Positions 1 to 6,202 of a stretch of DNA of 7,695 nucleotides are shown here, piece after piece. The notes below the pieces were generated by a model that saw nothing but the letters and a program-made list of their open reading frames with translations, was not told where the DNA came from and made no database searches. The stretch covers positions 1 through 7,695 of the forward strand of contig SKNI01000504.1 of the NCBI GenBank assembly GCA_007120615.1. Reading direction: 5' to 3'. Positions within the stretch are counted from its first letter, which is position 1. The number at the start of each line of letters is the position of its first letter. The translations under genes and the position numbers were made by a program. This DNA comes from Myxococcales bacterium. Lineage in GTDB: Bacteria; Myxococcota_A; Bradymonadia; Bradymonadales; Bradymonadaceae.

Positions 1-286
1 AGGCCTGCAGAATCGAAGAATCGGGCCGCTCTTCCATCGCCTGCTGAGGCCGCTCACTCATCCCGACGACCGTGGGTGCATGATAGATCTGAATCCGCTC
101 GGAGTTGTGATTCAACGACACCAGGGCATCGGTGAGGGTGATCTCATCGCCGACCAGTGCGAAATAAACCGGTCGCTCTCCGTCCCGACGAAGACTGGCC
201 TCGGCTACTGCCGCCACCAATTCATCGGGAGCGTGATACCCACCCATTGCGTCTACTGCGATTGTGATCGGTTCCTCATTACTCAC
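1..286 (-). CDS. plsX: PlsX-like phosphate acyltransferase, N-terminal part (runs off the window)
   Basis: About 95 codons are present; the rest lies beyond the left edge. The translation begins MSNEEPITIAVDAMGGYHAP, then has a LVGDE segment, an IYHAP segment and SERPQQAMEERPDSS. This order matches the N-terminus of PlsX, which converts acyl-ACP to acyl-phosphate for phospholipid synthesis at the membrane: IAVDAMGGD, LVGD, I.HA, then a D/S-x-P..A....SS stretch. I chose the GTG at 284-286 because a GGAGG sits 7 nt upstream and the PlsX similarity begins directly after it. The usual Asp of DAMGGD is Tyr here (about residue 15), so a paralogue with altered function is possible. No rpmF is seen upstream, although rpmF often precedes plsX. 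It lies 245 nt downstream of the metallophosphoesterase gene on the same strand, probably with its own promoter. Confidence 0.8.
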   Translation of the reverse strand, partial: MSNEEPITIAVDAMGGYHAPDELVAAVAEASLRRDGERPVYFALVGDEITLTDALVSLNHNSERIQIYHAPTVVGMSERPQQAMEERPDSSILQA

Positions 287-293
287 CAGACTA

Positions 294-298
294 CCTCC
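294..298 (-). promoter_or_regulatory. Shine-Dalgarno site that fixes the plsX GTG start
   Basis: On the minus strand GGAGG stands 7 nt before GTG AGT AAT GAG. No other start codon in this frame has such a site, so the GTG at 284-286 is preferred over the internal ATG of the DAMGG motif. Confidence 0.7.
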
Positions 299-319
299 AC
301 CGCCACACCATTTAATTCA

Positions 320-351
320 TTCATTGTATTCATTGGAGCATTTATACACTA
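320..351 (-). promoter_or_regulatory. Candidate promoter / tandem 9-mer upstream of plsX
   Basis: Read on the minus strand, TACAAT (323-328, 5 of 6 to the sigma-70 -10 consensus) lies about 37 nt before the GTG start. The hexamer 17 nt further up (346-351, TAGTGT) is a poor -35; a second AT-rich box TATAAA sits at 341-346. The -10 candidate lies inside an immediate tandem repeat seen on the plus strand as TTCATTGTA (320-328) and TTCATTGGA (329-337), 8 of 9 identical. The repeat might be an operator or only AT-rich composition. Confidence 0.25.
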
Positions 352-410
352 CCACCGGCCATCAATAACACTAAACCAGATTTACTTTCGAAACCGAAGA
401 ATTGGGCAAA

Positions 411-496
411 GTGAGGTCGGATGGATGTTCGTTTTTCCGACTGACAGCCAGCATCGCTACCTGGAGAGAGGAAAAGCGGGCAGACGCCGACCTCAC
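411..496 (-). other. Long-range inverted repeat, possible structured RNA or leader
   Basis: GTGAGGTCGG at 411-420 is perfectly complementary to CCGACCTCAC at 487-496, with 66 nt between. Inside, a small stem (CCAG...CTGG, 9-nt loop) can form, giving a closed stem with an internal hairpin about 86 nt in length. It lies in the 245-nt gap between the phosphoesterase gene and plsX. It could be part of a plsX leader, a small RNA or a processing structure. No known riboswitch motif is recognised, and the strand is assigned only because both flanking genes read leftward. Confidence 0.4.
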
Positions 497-505
497 AAAG
501 CACAA

Positions 506-522
506 ACTCCGGATTTCGGAGT
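506..522 (-). terminator. Weak intrinsic terminator after the phosphoesterase gene
   Basis: ACTCCG (506-511) and CGGAGT (517-522) form a 6-bp stem with a 5-nt loop, starting 9 nt past the stop codon of the leftward phosphoesterase gene. On the minus strand it is followed by a broken T-rich run (TTGTGCTTTG). The short stem and interrupted T-run make this a modest candidate. Confidence 0.4.
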
Positions 523-531
523 AATTCTGGT

Positions 532-1506
532 TTACAATCGCAATTGAAGTTGGGTCATGGTTTGCTCACCGTGGACGTTAAAATCAAATAGATTAAAACT
601 CAAAGCGTTGGCAAACCCGCCCGGACAGGCCACCTGATGGGTGCCATAGGCGTAATCCACACCCATGACGTCGTGCTTATGTCCGTGGAGAATCGGGGAG
701 TAAGGATCGACCAATTCGATGGCCTCTACAAGCTCTCCTACCCCGTCGGCGGGCTCCATCAACCCCCAGATCGACGACGCGCTGGTGGGATACCAGTCGG
801 AGGTGATGTGATGGTGAACCAGGGTCATCAGCCGCATTCCCCGAACCTCCTTTTGATTTCGGTCGATCCAGTCCAGGGCCTCCGGATAGATCCGGCCCAC
901 CGTATTGGGGAGCCATCGCTCCATATAATGGCGGTCGTCTACGGGGTCTCGATTGCTGTCGATCTCCAATAGCGCTACCCCTCCGGGCAAGATCTTAAAC
1001 CGGGGCTCCCTGGGAGTGACCACCGGAAAGAAGCTCTCCATCGGCTCGCTCGGCAGGCGCTCATAGAGATTAAACCGGTCGTGGTTTCCCGGAATTACAG
1101 TCAACCTCTCCTCTCCCCACCAGCCGGTGATCTCCAGGGCGGCCCGGACGTCGAGAAATTCGGCCGCCAGACCGCAGTGCACCAGGTCTCCGGTGATCAC
1201 CAGGTGATCGACGCCCAACCGGTGAAGACCGATGAGGGTCTTTTTGATCAAATTGGTATAGAGCCTGCGCTCGCTTCGATAATGATGGCCGATCTCATTG
1301 GAGATGGCCGAGATCTCGTGGGAGAAGTTCTCAAAGGAGCCGTGGGGTGTCATCAAATCCCGCAGCCGCCGGGTGAGGGCGACCTCTCCGGGGAGGTGAA
1401 GGTCCGATAATTGGGCGACTCGCAAGACCGTATCCGATCGTCGAATCAGATCCCGGGGCCGCTTCTTATCGGTGCAGTCGATCCATTTGAAAAATGCTTG
1501 TGGCAT
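532..1506 (-). CDS. Calcineurin-like metallophosphoesterase (class III cNMP phosphodiesterase-like)
   Basis: A 324-residue protein with a full set of metallophosphoesterase motifs in order: SDLHL (D35, H37), ITGDLV (G106, D107), PGNHD (N141, H142), VHHHIT (H231-H233) and HGHKHD (H276, H278). These residues build the two-metal site that hydrolyses phosphomonoesters or phosphodiesters. The spacing resembles CpdA/Icc-type enzymes, but the substrate cannot be told from sequence. About 45 residues, probably helical, are inserted between motifs 1 and 2, and 25 residues precede the first strand. No signal peptide or membrane segment is seen, so it is likely cytoplasmic. The ATG at 1504-1506 lies 4 nt after the stop of the upstream EcsC-domain gene, with AAGAG at that gene's end as a likely ribosome site, so translation is probably coupled. 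A hairpin downstream may end the transcript. Confidence 0.93.
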   Translation of the reverse strand: MPQAFFKWIDCTDKKRPRDLIRRSDTVLRVAQLSDLHLPGEVALTRRLRDLMTPHGSFENFSHEISAISNEIGHHYRSERRLYTNLIKKTLIGLHRLGVDHLVITGDLVHCGLAAEFLDVRAALEITGWWGEERLTVIPGNHDRFNLYERLPSEPMESFFPVVTPREPRFKILPGGVALLEIDSNRDPVDDRHYMERWLPNTVGRIYPEALDWIDRNQKEVRGMRLMTLVHHHITSDWYPTSASSIWGLMEPADGVGELVEAIELVDPYSPILHGHKHDVMGVDYAYGTHQVACPGGFANALSFNLFDFNVHGEQTMTQLQLRL

Positions 1507-1510
1507 GGTG

Positions 1511-3865
1511 TTACTCTTGGTGCTCGAGGCGATCGTGAGTTCGAACTTCGTTGTCTGCCCCGTCGGCCGCAGCGATATGGCGGGCCCATTCGGGGTATTT
1601 TCTCTCCAGAAATCGATCCGTCAACACCGCCTGGGCGGCCTCACTGATATCATAAAGCAGGGCGGCATTCAGAGCCGCCCCCAGCAGAGCGCCCACCACC
1701 GGAAGAGTCCGAGAAGGTGCTGCCTTTACGGCGCGACGCTGCAGGTTGCGAGAGACCGCCCGACGGGCCAGGTCTCCCACCTTGGTGGCGGCGTGGGTGC
1801 CGGCCTTTCGCTCCACGCTCTGGGCCAGGCTGCGCCCCGTCATATGCTTGATCCCGCCGTGAGCCACCGCTCCTACCACCAGTGATTTGCGGGTGACATA
1901 TTCATTCAAATTCTGACGCACCAGCATCGGCTCAATCGCCACCGGTCGGGTTCCACCAAGGGCCACCGCCAGAATCTCCAGCGGCAACTCCGGATTCTCC
2001 TGCGGGTCGAATCCAAAATACCAGCAAAACCGACTGCAAATATCGGCGGTGATCGACAATAACACCGGGATATCGGCCAGCGATAAGATTCCCCAGCTAA
2101 ACGGCGCCAGCCCTCCCGAGATCCCGCCGGCCACCGCCCCCAATAAGACCCGCTTCTGGCGGCGGCTCTTTAACACCGTCTCCACCCGGTCTACGGGCAG
2201 GTGGGCAATATCCTCAAAGGTCTCCACCGGGACGCCGGCCTGACGAAAATGCTCGGCGACGTCTTTTGATAGATTCTGGCGTGCGATCCGCTGTTCAAAT
2301 CGCTCCATTCCCTTCTCGATGGCGGTCCCCACAAAACCGATCTCTGTGAGGCCCGAGCCCAGCCACTCAAAAGGAGTAAATACTTTTTGCACCAGCTGAT
2401 GAATTCGACTCGGGTCCAGACGCTTTTGCACGAAAAACTTCACTCGGGCCGCCGCATATTTATCGGCATGCTCCAGGGTGACCCCTTCGAATTTGCAGGT
2501 CAATTGCTCAAAGGCCCGCTCATAATCGCTGACCACCAGATACATCTCGAAATCATCGCGGCTGGCAAAGGGGTTGTCCTCCCATTTGACTCGCTCTCCG
2601 GCCCGGCGAACCAACTCGGCGGCGTGACTCTCAAGGGTAATATTTCGAATATAAAGTCCGATGAGCCATTGATCGAGCTCGTCGAGTTTTTCTTCGGTTG
2701 CCATCTGCCCGAGGGCGTGGCGCATCCGCTGAAGTCTGGAGCCTACTCGTCGGCCTCGCACACGCATGACCACCAACTCCAGCAGTCGCAGCGCTCTCGT
2801 CGGGTGATGATCGACGGTCTCTTTGACCTCGCCGAGCATCTTTTTGAGGGCCCCGATATTCTCTTCCTCGGAGCGGGTCAATTCGGCCAGGGGCTCACTA
2901 TATAATTGCTCCAGTCGGCGGTGGTCGGCGTCAAAGGGCCGTTGTTTGACGAACTCTCGAAGGGTCTTCTCCCGCTCCAGATCGTCGATGCTGAGCCGAA
3001 TGCAGGCCTGAAAAGGGCGCTCCAGCCAGCTAAATGTGAGCCTTCCCCCCATGGCGGCGTCAGCCATAAAGTTGAGCCACCGCGCCGCTTCATGGGGATA
3101 TTCCAGACTGGCCACGTCACAGGCCCGGATCAGATTGGAGACCACCGCCGAGTGGTACCACCGGCCGTATTTATGGACCAACGTCAGGCCCGACAACAGC
3201 GCTGCGATCTCCCAGTAGGAGTGCTCCAGCGTCAGCTCTACCAGATCGCCCAGGGACCGAGACTTCTCGTCGGTTGGCGAGGGGTCTTCTCCCAGAAAGA
3301 CGCCAACCACCTCAAAGAGCCACTCCGGCTCATCGGGAAGAGCTCGCTCCGTTAACCGCTGCAGGGCTTCTGCTCGAAGCTCCTCATTTTCGCTATGTCG
3401 CCACAGGGCCAGGGTTGCCAGCGCTGCGGAAGGATGAAGGTAAGTCCGGGCCGGCATCACGGAGCGCCCGATCATCGCCAGAGCCTCTTCTCCTCGGGGA
3501 GATAATTCAGCGAATTTCTCAGCGGAGAGCAGATCCCACAGCGGCTCCTGAACCAGCGTACTTCGACGGCGCCACACCCTGGAATAGCCCAACTCCTGAG
3601 CCATCCAGGTGGTCAGTACTTCTCGGCGCCTGCCCGGAGCGTCGCTGAACTGCTCGGCGATCTGCTCCAGCACCTCCTCGGTGGGCCTCGATTGCAACGC
3701 TTCCCACAGAGATTTGAAGTCCTCTACGGGAAAGGCTTCATCGACCCGCTCGTCGAGGGGCAAAAACTCTCCGGTCTCTGCCGCCTCCTCGGTGAGGGCC
3801 TCCTCTTGGAGGACACCGGCTTTGGTCAGCTCTTCGCTGTCTGGTGTAATAAATACGCGGGACAT
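1511..3865 (-). CDS. Large helical-repeat protein with C-terminal EcsC domain
   Basis: A 784-residue protein. Residues 1-50 are acidic and probably disordered. Residues 50-490 are leucine/arginine/glutamate-rich amphipathic helices that look like degenerate HEAT/ARM-type repeats (weak recognition). Residues about 500-765 match the EcsC family: a glycine/alanine-rich hydrophobic helix pair around 572-608 with LADIPVLLSITADIC, the FGFDPQENPE segment, then a second hydrophobic stretch LPVVGALLGAALNAALLYD near 721-739 and a charged RFLERKYPEW end. EcsC is named from the Bacillus ecs operon; its biochemical role is unknown and it is probably membrane-associated. The start has GAGGAA 5 nt upstream (3871-3876). 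It is followed after 4 nt by the phosphoesterase gene, suggesting the two proteins act together. Upstream, TTGAAC (3976-3981) and TATAGA (3950-3955) are 20 nt apart, too far for a convincing promoter. The fusion of a long repeat region to EcsC is unusual, as typical EcsC proteins are about 200-300 residues. Confidence 0.85.
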   Translation of the reverse strand: MSRVFITPDSEELTKAGVLQEEALTEEAAETGEFLPLDERVDEAFPVEDFKSLWEALQSRPTEEVLEQIAEQFSDAPGRRREVLTTWMAQELGYSRVWRRRSTLVQEPLWDLLSAEKFAELSPRGEEALAMIGRSVMPARTYLHPSAALATLALWRHSENEELRAEALQRLTERALPDEPEWLFEVVGVFLGEDPSPTDEKSRSLGDLVELTLEHSYWEIAALLSGLTLVHKYGRWYHSAVVSNLIRACDVASLEYPHEAARWLNFMADAAMGGRLTFSWLERPFQACIRLSIDDLEREKTLREFVKQRPFDADHRRLEQLYSEPLAELTRSEEENIGALKKMLGEVKETVDHHPTRALRLLELVVMRVRGRRVGSRLQRMRHALGQMATEEKLDELDQWLIGLYIRNITLESHAAELVRRAGERVKWEDNPFASRDDFEMYLVVSDYERAFEQLTCKFEGVTLEHADKYAAARVKFFVQKRLDPSRIHQLVQKVFTPFEWLGSGLTEIGFVGTAIEKGMERFEQRIARQNLSKDVAEHFRQAGVPVETFEDIAHLPVDRVETVLKSRRQKRVLLGAVAGGISGGLAPFSWGILSLADIPVLLSITADICSRFCWYFGFDPQENPELPLEILAVALGGTRPVAIEPMLVRQNLNEYVTRKSLVVGAVAHGGIKHMTGRSLAQSVERKAGTHAATKVGDLARRAVSRNLQRRAVKAAPSRTLPVVGALLGAALNAALLYDISEAAQAVLTDRFLERKYPEWARHIAAADGADNEVRTHDRLEHQE

Positions 3866-3987
3866 CGTGATTCCTCGGTCTTTGTGACCACTCGAAAATT
3901 GGTCGTTCGTCGCTGGCAGCGATCTTACCTATCTTCACTGCCGGTTTCATCTATAACGAACGAAAAAAGTGATTTGTTCAATATAAT

Positions 3988-4024
3988 TAGAAAAATCCGC
4001 TACACCTGTATTTCAGGGCCGGCG
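3988..4024 (-). terminator. Possible terminator after the acyl-CoA synthetase gene
   Basis: Just past the synthetase stop codon the minus strand can fold CGC..CCTG with CAGG..GCG (interrupted stem, AAATA loop), followed by GGATTTTTCTAATT, which contains a run of five T (3991-3995). The stem is imperfect, so termination strength is doubtful. If it works, it separates the synthetase from the downstream EcsC/phosphoesterase unit. The rest of this 176-nt gap (3866-4041) holds AT-rich sequence but no convincing promoter. Confidence 0.35.
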
Positions 4025-4041
4025 ACCGGAACGAAGTTCTG

Positions 4042-5601
4042 TTATCTCTCAGAAAGATCTTCAATGATCCGATGCTTCTGCACCTTCCCCAACGCGTTTC
4101 TTGGAAGACCGTCTGTGTAGACCCCCACCTCCCGGGGCAATTTATAATCAGCCAATTCATCCTTCGCCACAGCGTGGAGGACAACAAGCCACTCTTCGCT
4201 GCTCTTCTCGACTCCCGGGCGGGGAACCACGGCGCAGGCGATTCGCTGGCCCCATTCCTCATCGGGAATACCGACCACGCCCACATCGCGCACCTCTTCG
4301 CACTGGCGAAGCACCTCCTCAATTTCTCGGGCCGAGATCTTAAAACCTCCTGATTTGATGATGTCCACCGAACGGCGCCCGGCGATATAAATAAATCCCT
4401 CATCATCTCTGCGGGCGACGTCTCCGGTGCGAAAAAAGCCGTCCGAAGTAAAGGCTTCAGCCGTCTTCTTCGGTAATCTCCAGTAACCCTCCATCACGCT
4501 CGGCCCCCGGACCTGAACCCCGCCGACCTCTCCCGGGCCGACCTCCTGGCCTTCTTCGTCGACGATGCGAATCTCGGTGCCCGGAACCGCGCGACCCACC
4601 GACCCCCGTCGGCGCTCGGTATCATAGGCATTGGAGATGGTAAGCATGGTCTCGCTCATACCGTAGCGCTCAAGAATTCGGTGCCCTGTAAGCTCCTCGT
4701 ATCTCTCAAAGATATCGGGACGAAGGGCCGCAGATCCGCTGGTGATGAGCCGGGCCTTGCTCATCGCGTCAGCCAGACTCGCGTCGTTCTCCATCACCTC
4801 CACCAGTCGGGTATGCATGGTGGGAACGCCCATAAAGATGGTGCCCCCTGCCCCGACGGCTCGCGCTACTTCTTCAGCATCAAACCGCTCGTGAATCTCG
4901 GTCTGATTCCCTCGAATCAGCGTACCGTGAACCCCGATGCACAACCCGTGAACGTGAAAAAGAGGCAGCGCCAGCACCAACGTATCGTCGGTCGTCCACC
5001 GCCAGTGGTCGGTCAACCGATCGATCCCGCTGACCAGGCTATTAAAGGTGTGGACCACGCCTTTGGAAGGACCGGTAGTGCCCGATGTGTAGATAAAGAG
5101 CGCCGGGGCTTTGTCGTTTAGCTCCGGCAACTCCCGAAGCGGCTCGTCCTCGACGAACTCCTCAATACGCACTTCATTCGCCGAACGGGACGCCTCAGAC
5201 GTATCTCCCACGACGATCACGGCCCGCACACTCTCGGGAAGCTCCAACTCCCCAACGATCGACCGGGCTTCCATCTCGGCCCCTACGACCACCACCGAAG
5301 GCTCTGCATCGGCAATGATATGCCCGATCTCCTTTCGCCGATATCGGGTATTTACGGGCACGTGAATCACACCCGTTCGGTGATGCCCGACCAGGACTTC
5401 CACCAGAGTCAGGCTGCTCTCCAGAATGCTGACCACCCGGTCGCCCTTTTGAACCCCCAGCGCTCTGAGGCCCGCCGCATACCTTCGCCCGGCCTCGTCG
5501 ATCTCTCCAAAAGTCGCTGATCGATCCTCGATAGAAAACGCCGCAGCCTCGCGGCGATTATCGAGGTGATAAAAGAGTTTCTCCACCGCTTTGTGACTCA
5601 T
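4042..5601 (-). CDS. AMP-forming acyl-CoA synthetase, MatB/ACSF3 (malonyl-CoA synthetase)-like
   Basis: A 519-residue adenylate-forming enzyme that would activate a carboxylic acid to acyl-AMP and then acyl-CoA in the cytoplasm. Core motifs are all present: P-loop YTSGTTGPSKG (171-181), ERYGMSET (311-318), RTGD (391-394), GRRSVDIIKSGGFKIS (408-423) and the C-terminal catalytic lysine in LPRNALGK (K506). PLFHVHGLCIGVHG (213-226), VPTMHTR, SGSAAL and the SVDIIKSGG segment are close to malonyl-CoA/methylmalonyl-CoA synthetases (MatB, ACSF3), so a short dicarboxylate substrate is the best guess; other short or branched acids remain possible. I prefer the ATG at 5601 over the one at 5613: an AAAGGA at 5613-5618 overlaps the upstream ATG but is 11 nt from the second. 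No malonate transport or decarboxylase gene is nearby. It is divergent from the CxC lipoprotein gene. Confidence 0.92.
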   Translation of the reverse strand: MSHKAVEKLFYHLDNRREAAAFSIEDRSATFGEIDEAGRRYAAGLRALGVQKGDRVVSILESSLTLVEVLVGHHRTGVIHVPVNTRYRRKEIGHIIADAEPSVVVVGAEMEARSIVGELELPESVRAVIVVGDTSEASRSANEVRIEEFVEDEPLRELPELNDKAPALFIYTSGTTGPSKGVVHTFNSLVSGIDRLTDHWRWTTDDTLVLALPLFHVHGLCIGVHGTLIRGNQTEIHERFDAEEVARAVGAGGTIFMGVPTMHTRLVEVMENDASLADAMSKARLITSGSAALRPDIFERYEELTGHRILERYGMSETMLTISNAYDTERRRGSVGRAVPGTEIRIVDEEGQEVGPGEVGGVQVRGPSVMEGYWRLPKKTAEAFTSDGFFRTGDVARRDDEGFIYIAGRRSVDIIKSGGFKISAREIEEVLRQCEEVRDVGVVGIPDEEWGQRIACAVVPRPGVEKSSEEWLVVLHAVAKDELADYKLPREVGVYTDGLPRNALGKVQKHRIIEDLSER

Positions 5602-5631
5602 ATTATTGCCCATCCTTTAGACATATACCCA

Positions 5632-5660
5632 GGAGCACGAACGTCCCCCGTCCGCGCTCC
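5632..5660. repeat. 29-bp imperfect palindrome in the divergent intergenic region
   Basis: Twelve-nt arms (5632-5643 and 5649-5660) are inverted copies matching at 10 of 12 positions around a 5-nt C-rich centre. The outer five bases GGAGC/GCTCC and inner ACG/CGT pair perfectly, and both mismatches are A-C. It lies between the leftward synthetase start and the rightward promoter candidate, so it could be an operator. Read on the minus strand it begins GGAGCGCGGAC, an 11-mer that recurs at 7521-7531, so it may instead be a decayed REP-like unit. Confidence 0.5.
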
Positions 5661-5664
5661 AAAC

Positions 5665-5693
5665 TTGCTAGCAGACTCGTTCCAGCGTATCGT
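5665..5693 (+). promoter_or_regulatory. Candidate sigma-70 promoter for the CxC lipoprotein gene
   Basis: TTGCTA (5665-5670, 4 of 6) and TATCGT (5688-5693, 4 of 6) are separated by an ideal 17 nt. The -10 box ends 43 nt before the ATG at 5737, leaving a short leader with a good ribosome site. The 29-bp palindrome ends 4 nt before the -35 box, a position suited to an activator or upstream repressor site. Confidence 0.4.
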
Positions 5694-5736
5694 CAACCAG
5701 ACCACATACCCGACATCTTCTAAAAAGGAACACTAT

Positions 5737-6141
5737 ATGCTCACTCTCCGCTTTCAAACCCTCCTCGCTGTCTTCGCTTCCATCGCACTGCTCGCCGCCT
5801 GCGCTTCTACACCGGAACCGGCGGCCACGATACAAACCGACGCCGACGGCGCCATAACCGACGAAGAGCCAGACACCACCGAGGAAGAGGCGGACACCGC
5901 CGAAGAGGACCATGCTCACGATCACTCCGAGACCGCTCTCCAATGCGGGTGTGACTCCGGCGAATGCAGCTGTCCCGAGGGCGAGTGCACCTGCAGCGAA
6001 GGCGTTTGCAATTGCCCCGAAGGTGACTGCAGCTGCGGCGACGACGCTCACGAGCATGATCACGATGAACAAGAGGAGGCATCAAAAGATGGCGAAAAGA
6101 CCTGCGGATGTGGAGCTAGCGAGGAAGAAACTTCCTCCTGA
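5737..6141 (+). CDS. Cysteine/histidine-rich lipoprotein, metallothionein-like CxC heptad repeats
   Basis: A 134-residue protein. Residues 1-21 are a lipoprotein signal peptide (MLTLRF then a hydrophobic core) ending in the lipobox LAAC with C22 as the lipidated cysteine. An acidic linker (27-58) leads to the His patch DHAHDH (58-63). Then five CxC pairs follow at exact 7-residue spacing (C70/72, 77/79, 84/86, 91/93, 98/100), mostly in a GECxCPE pattern. A second His patch HEHDHD (105-110) and a final CGC (123-125) complete it. Dense CxC plus histidine clusters suggest binding of soft or transition metals (Cu, Zn, Ag, Cd) at the envelope; this is inference, since I do not recognise a named family. 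The ATG at 5737 was chosen because AAAAGGA stands 7 nt upstream and the signal peptide begins there; the open frame extends further upstream without a ribosome site. No transporter, oxidase or metal regulator is adjacent. Confidence 0.88.
   Translation: MLTLRFQTLLAVFASIALLAACASTPEPAATIQTDADGAITDEEPDTTEEEADTAEEDHAHDHSETALQCGCDSGECSCPEGECTCSEGVCNCPEGDCSCGDDAHEHDHDEQEEASKDGEKTCGCGASEEETSS
5944..6036 (+). repeat. 21-nt-period tandem repeat coding five CxC heptads
   Basis: Codons 70-100 of the lipoprotein encode five CxC units spaced 21 nt apart. Protein periodicity is perfect for cysteine, whereas the DNA copies differ at third positions and use both TGC and TGT. This points to an old duplication held by selection rather than a recent slippage expansion. 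Confidence 0.8.
6121..6137 (+). other. Hairpin at the 3' end of the CxC lipoprotein gene
   Basis: GAGGAAG (6121-6127), AAA, CTTCCTC (6131-6137) make a perfect 7-bp stem with a 3-nt loop just before the TGA. No T-run follows, so it is not a typical intrinsic terminator. It might stabilise the message end or reduce read-through into the next gene; it may also be a by-product of the Glu-Glu-Thr-Ser-Ser codons. Confidence 0.35.
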
Positions 6142-6202
6142 GAACGTTTGTCTCTTAGAGCATCTCGAACCTCAAAGACGTCCACACAATAGCGACGGAC
6201 TG

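Noticed and set aside
80..547. A 155-codon plus-strand open frame over the plsX start and the structured gap
   Set aside because: It lies antisense to a clear PlsX N-terminus, has no ribosome site, and its translation resembles no protein family.
2387..2905. A 172-codon plus-strand open frame inside the EcsC-protein gene
   Set aside because: Antisense shadow of a long leftward gene with coherent domain structure; no signal or ribosome site of its own.
5602..5613. Upstream ATG adding MGNN to the acyl-CoA synthetase
   Set aside because: The only AAAGGA overlaps this ATG itself, leaving no spacing, while it is 11 nt from the next ATG. The family alignment does not need the extra residues.
5944..6036. 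CxC repeats read as EGF-like, ferredoxin or zinc-ribbon domain
   Set aside because: EGF, 4Fe-4S and zinc-ribbon domains have other cysteine spacings; a uniform CxC every seven residues fits none of them.
5668..6072. A 134-codon minus-strand frame antisense to the CxC lipoprotein, rich in Val/Gly/Ala
   Set aside because: The hydrophobic composition is the mirror of Cys/Glu/Asp codons on the plus strand; the plus-strand frame has a ribosome site, signal peptide and lipobox.
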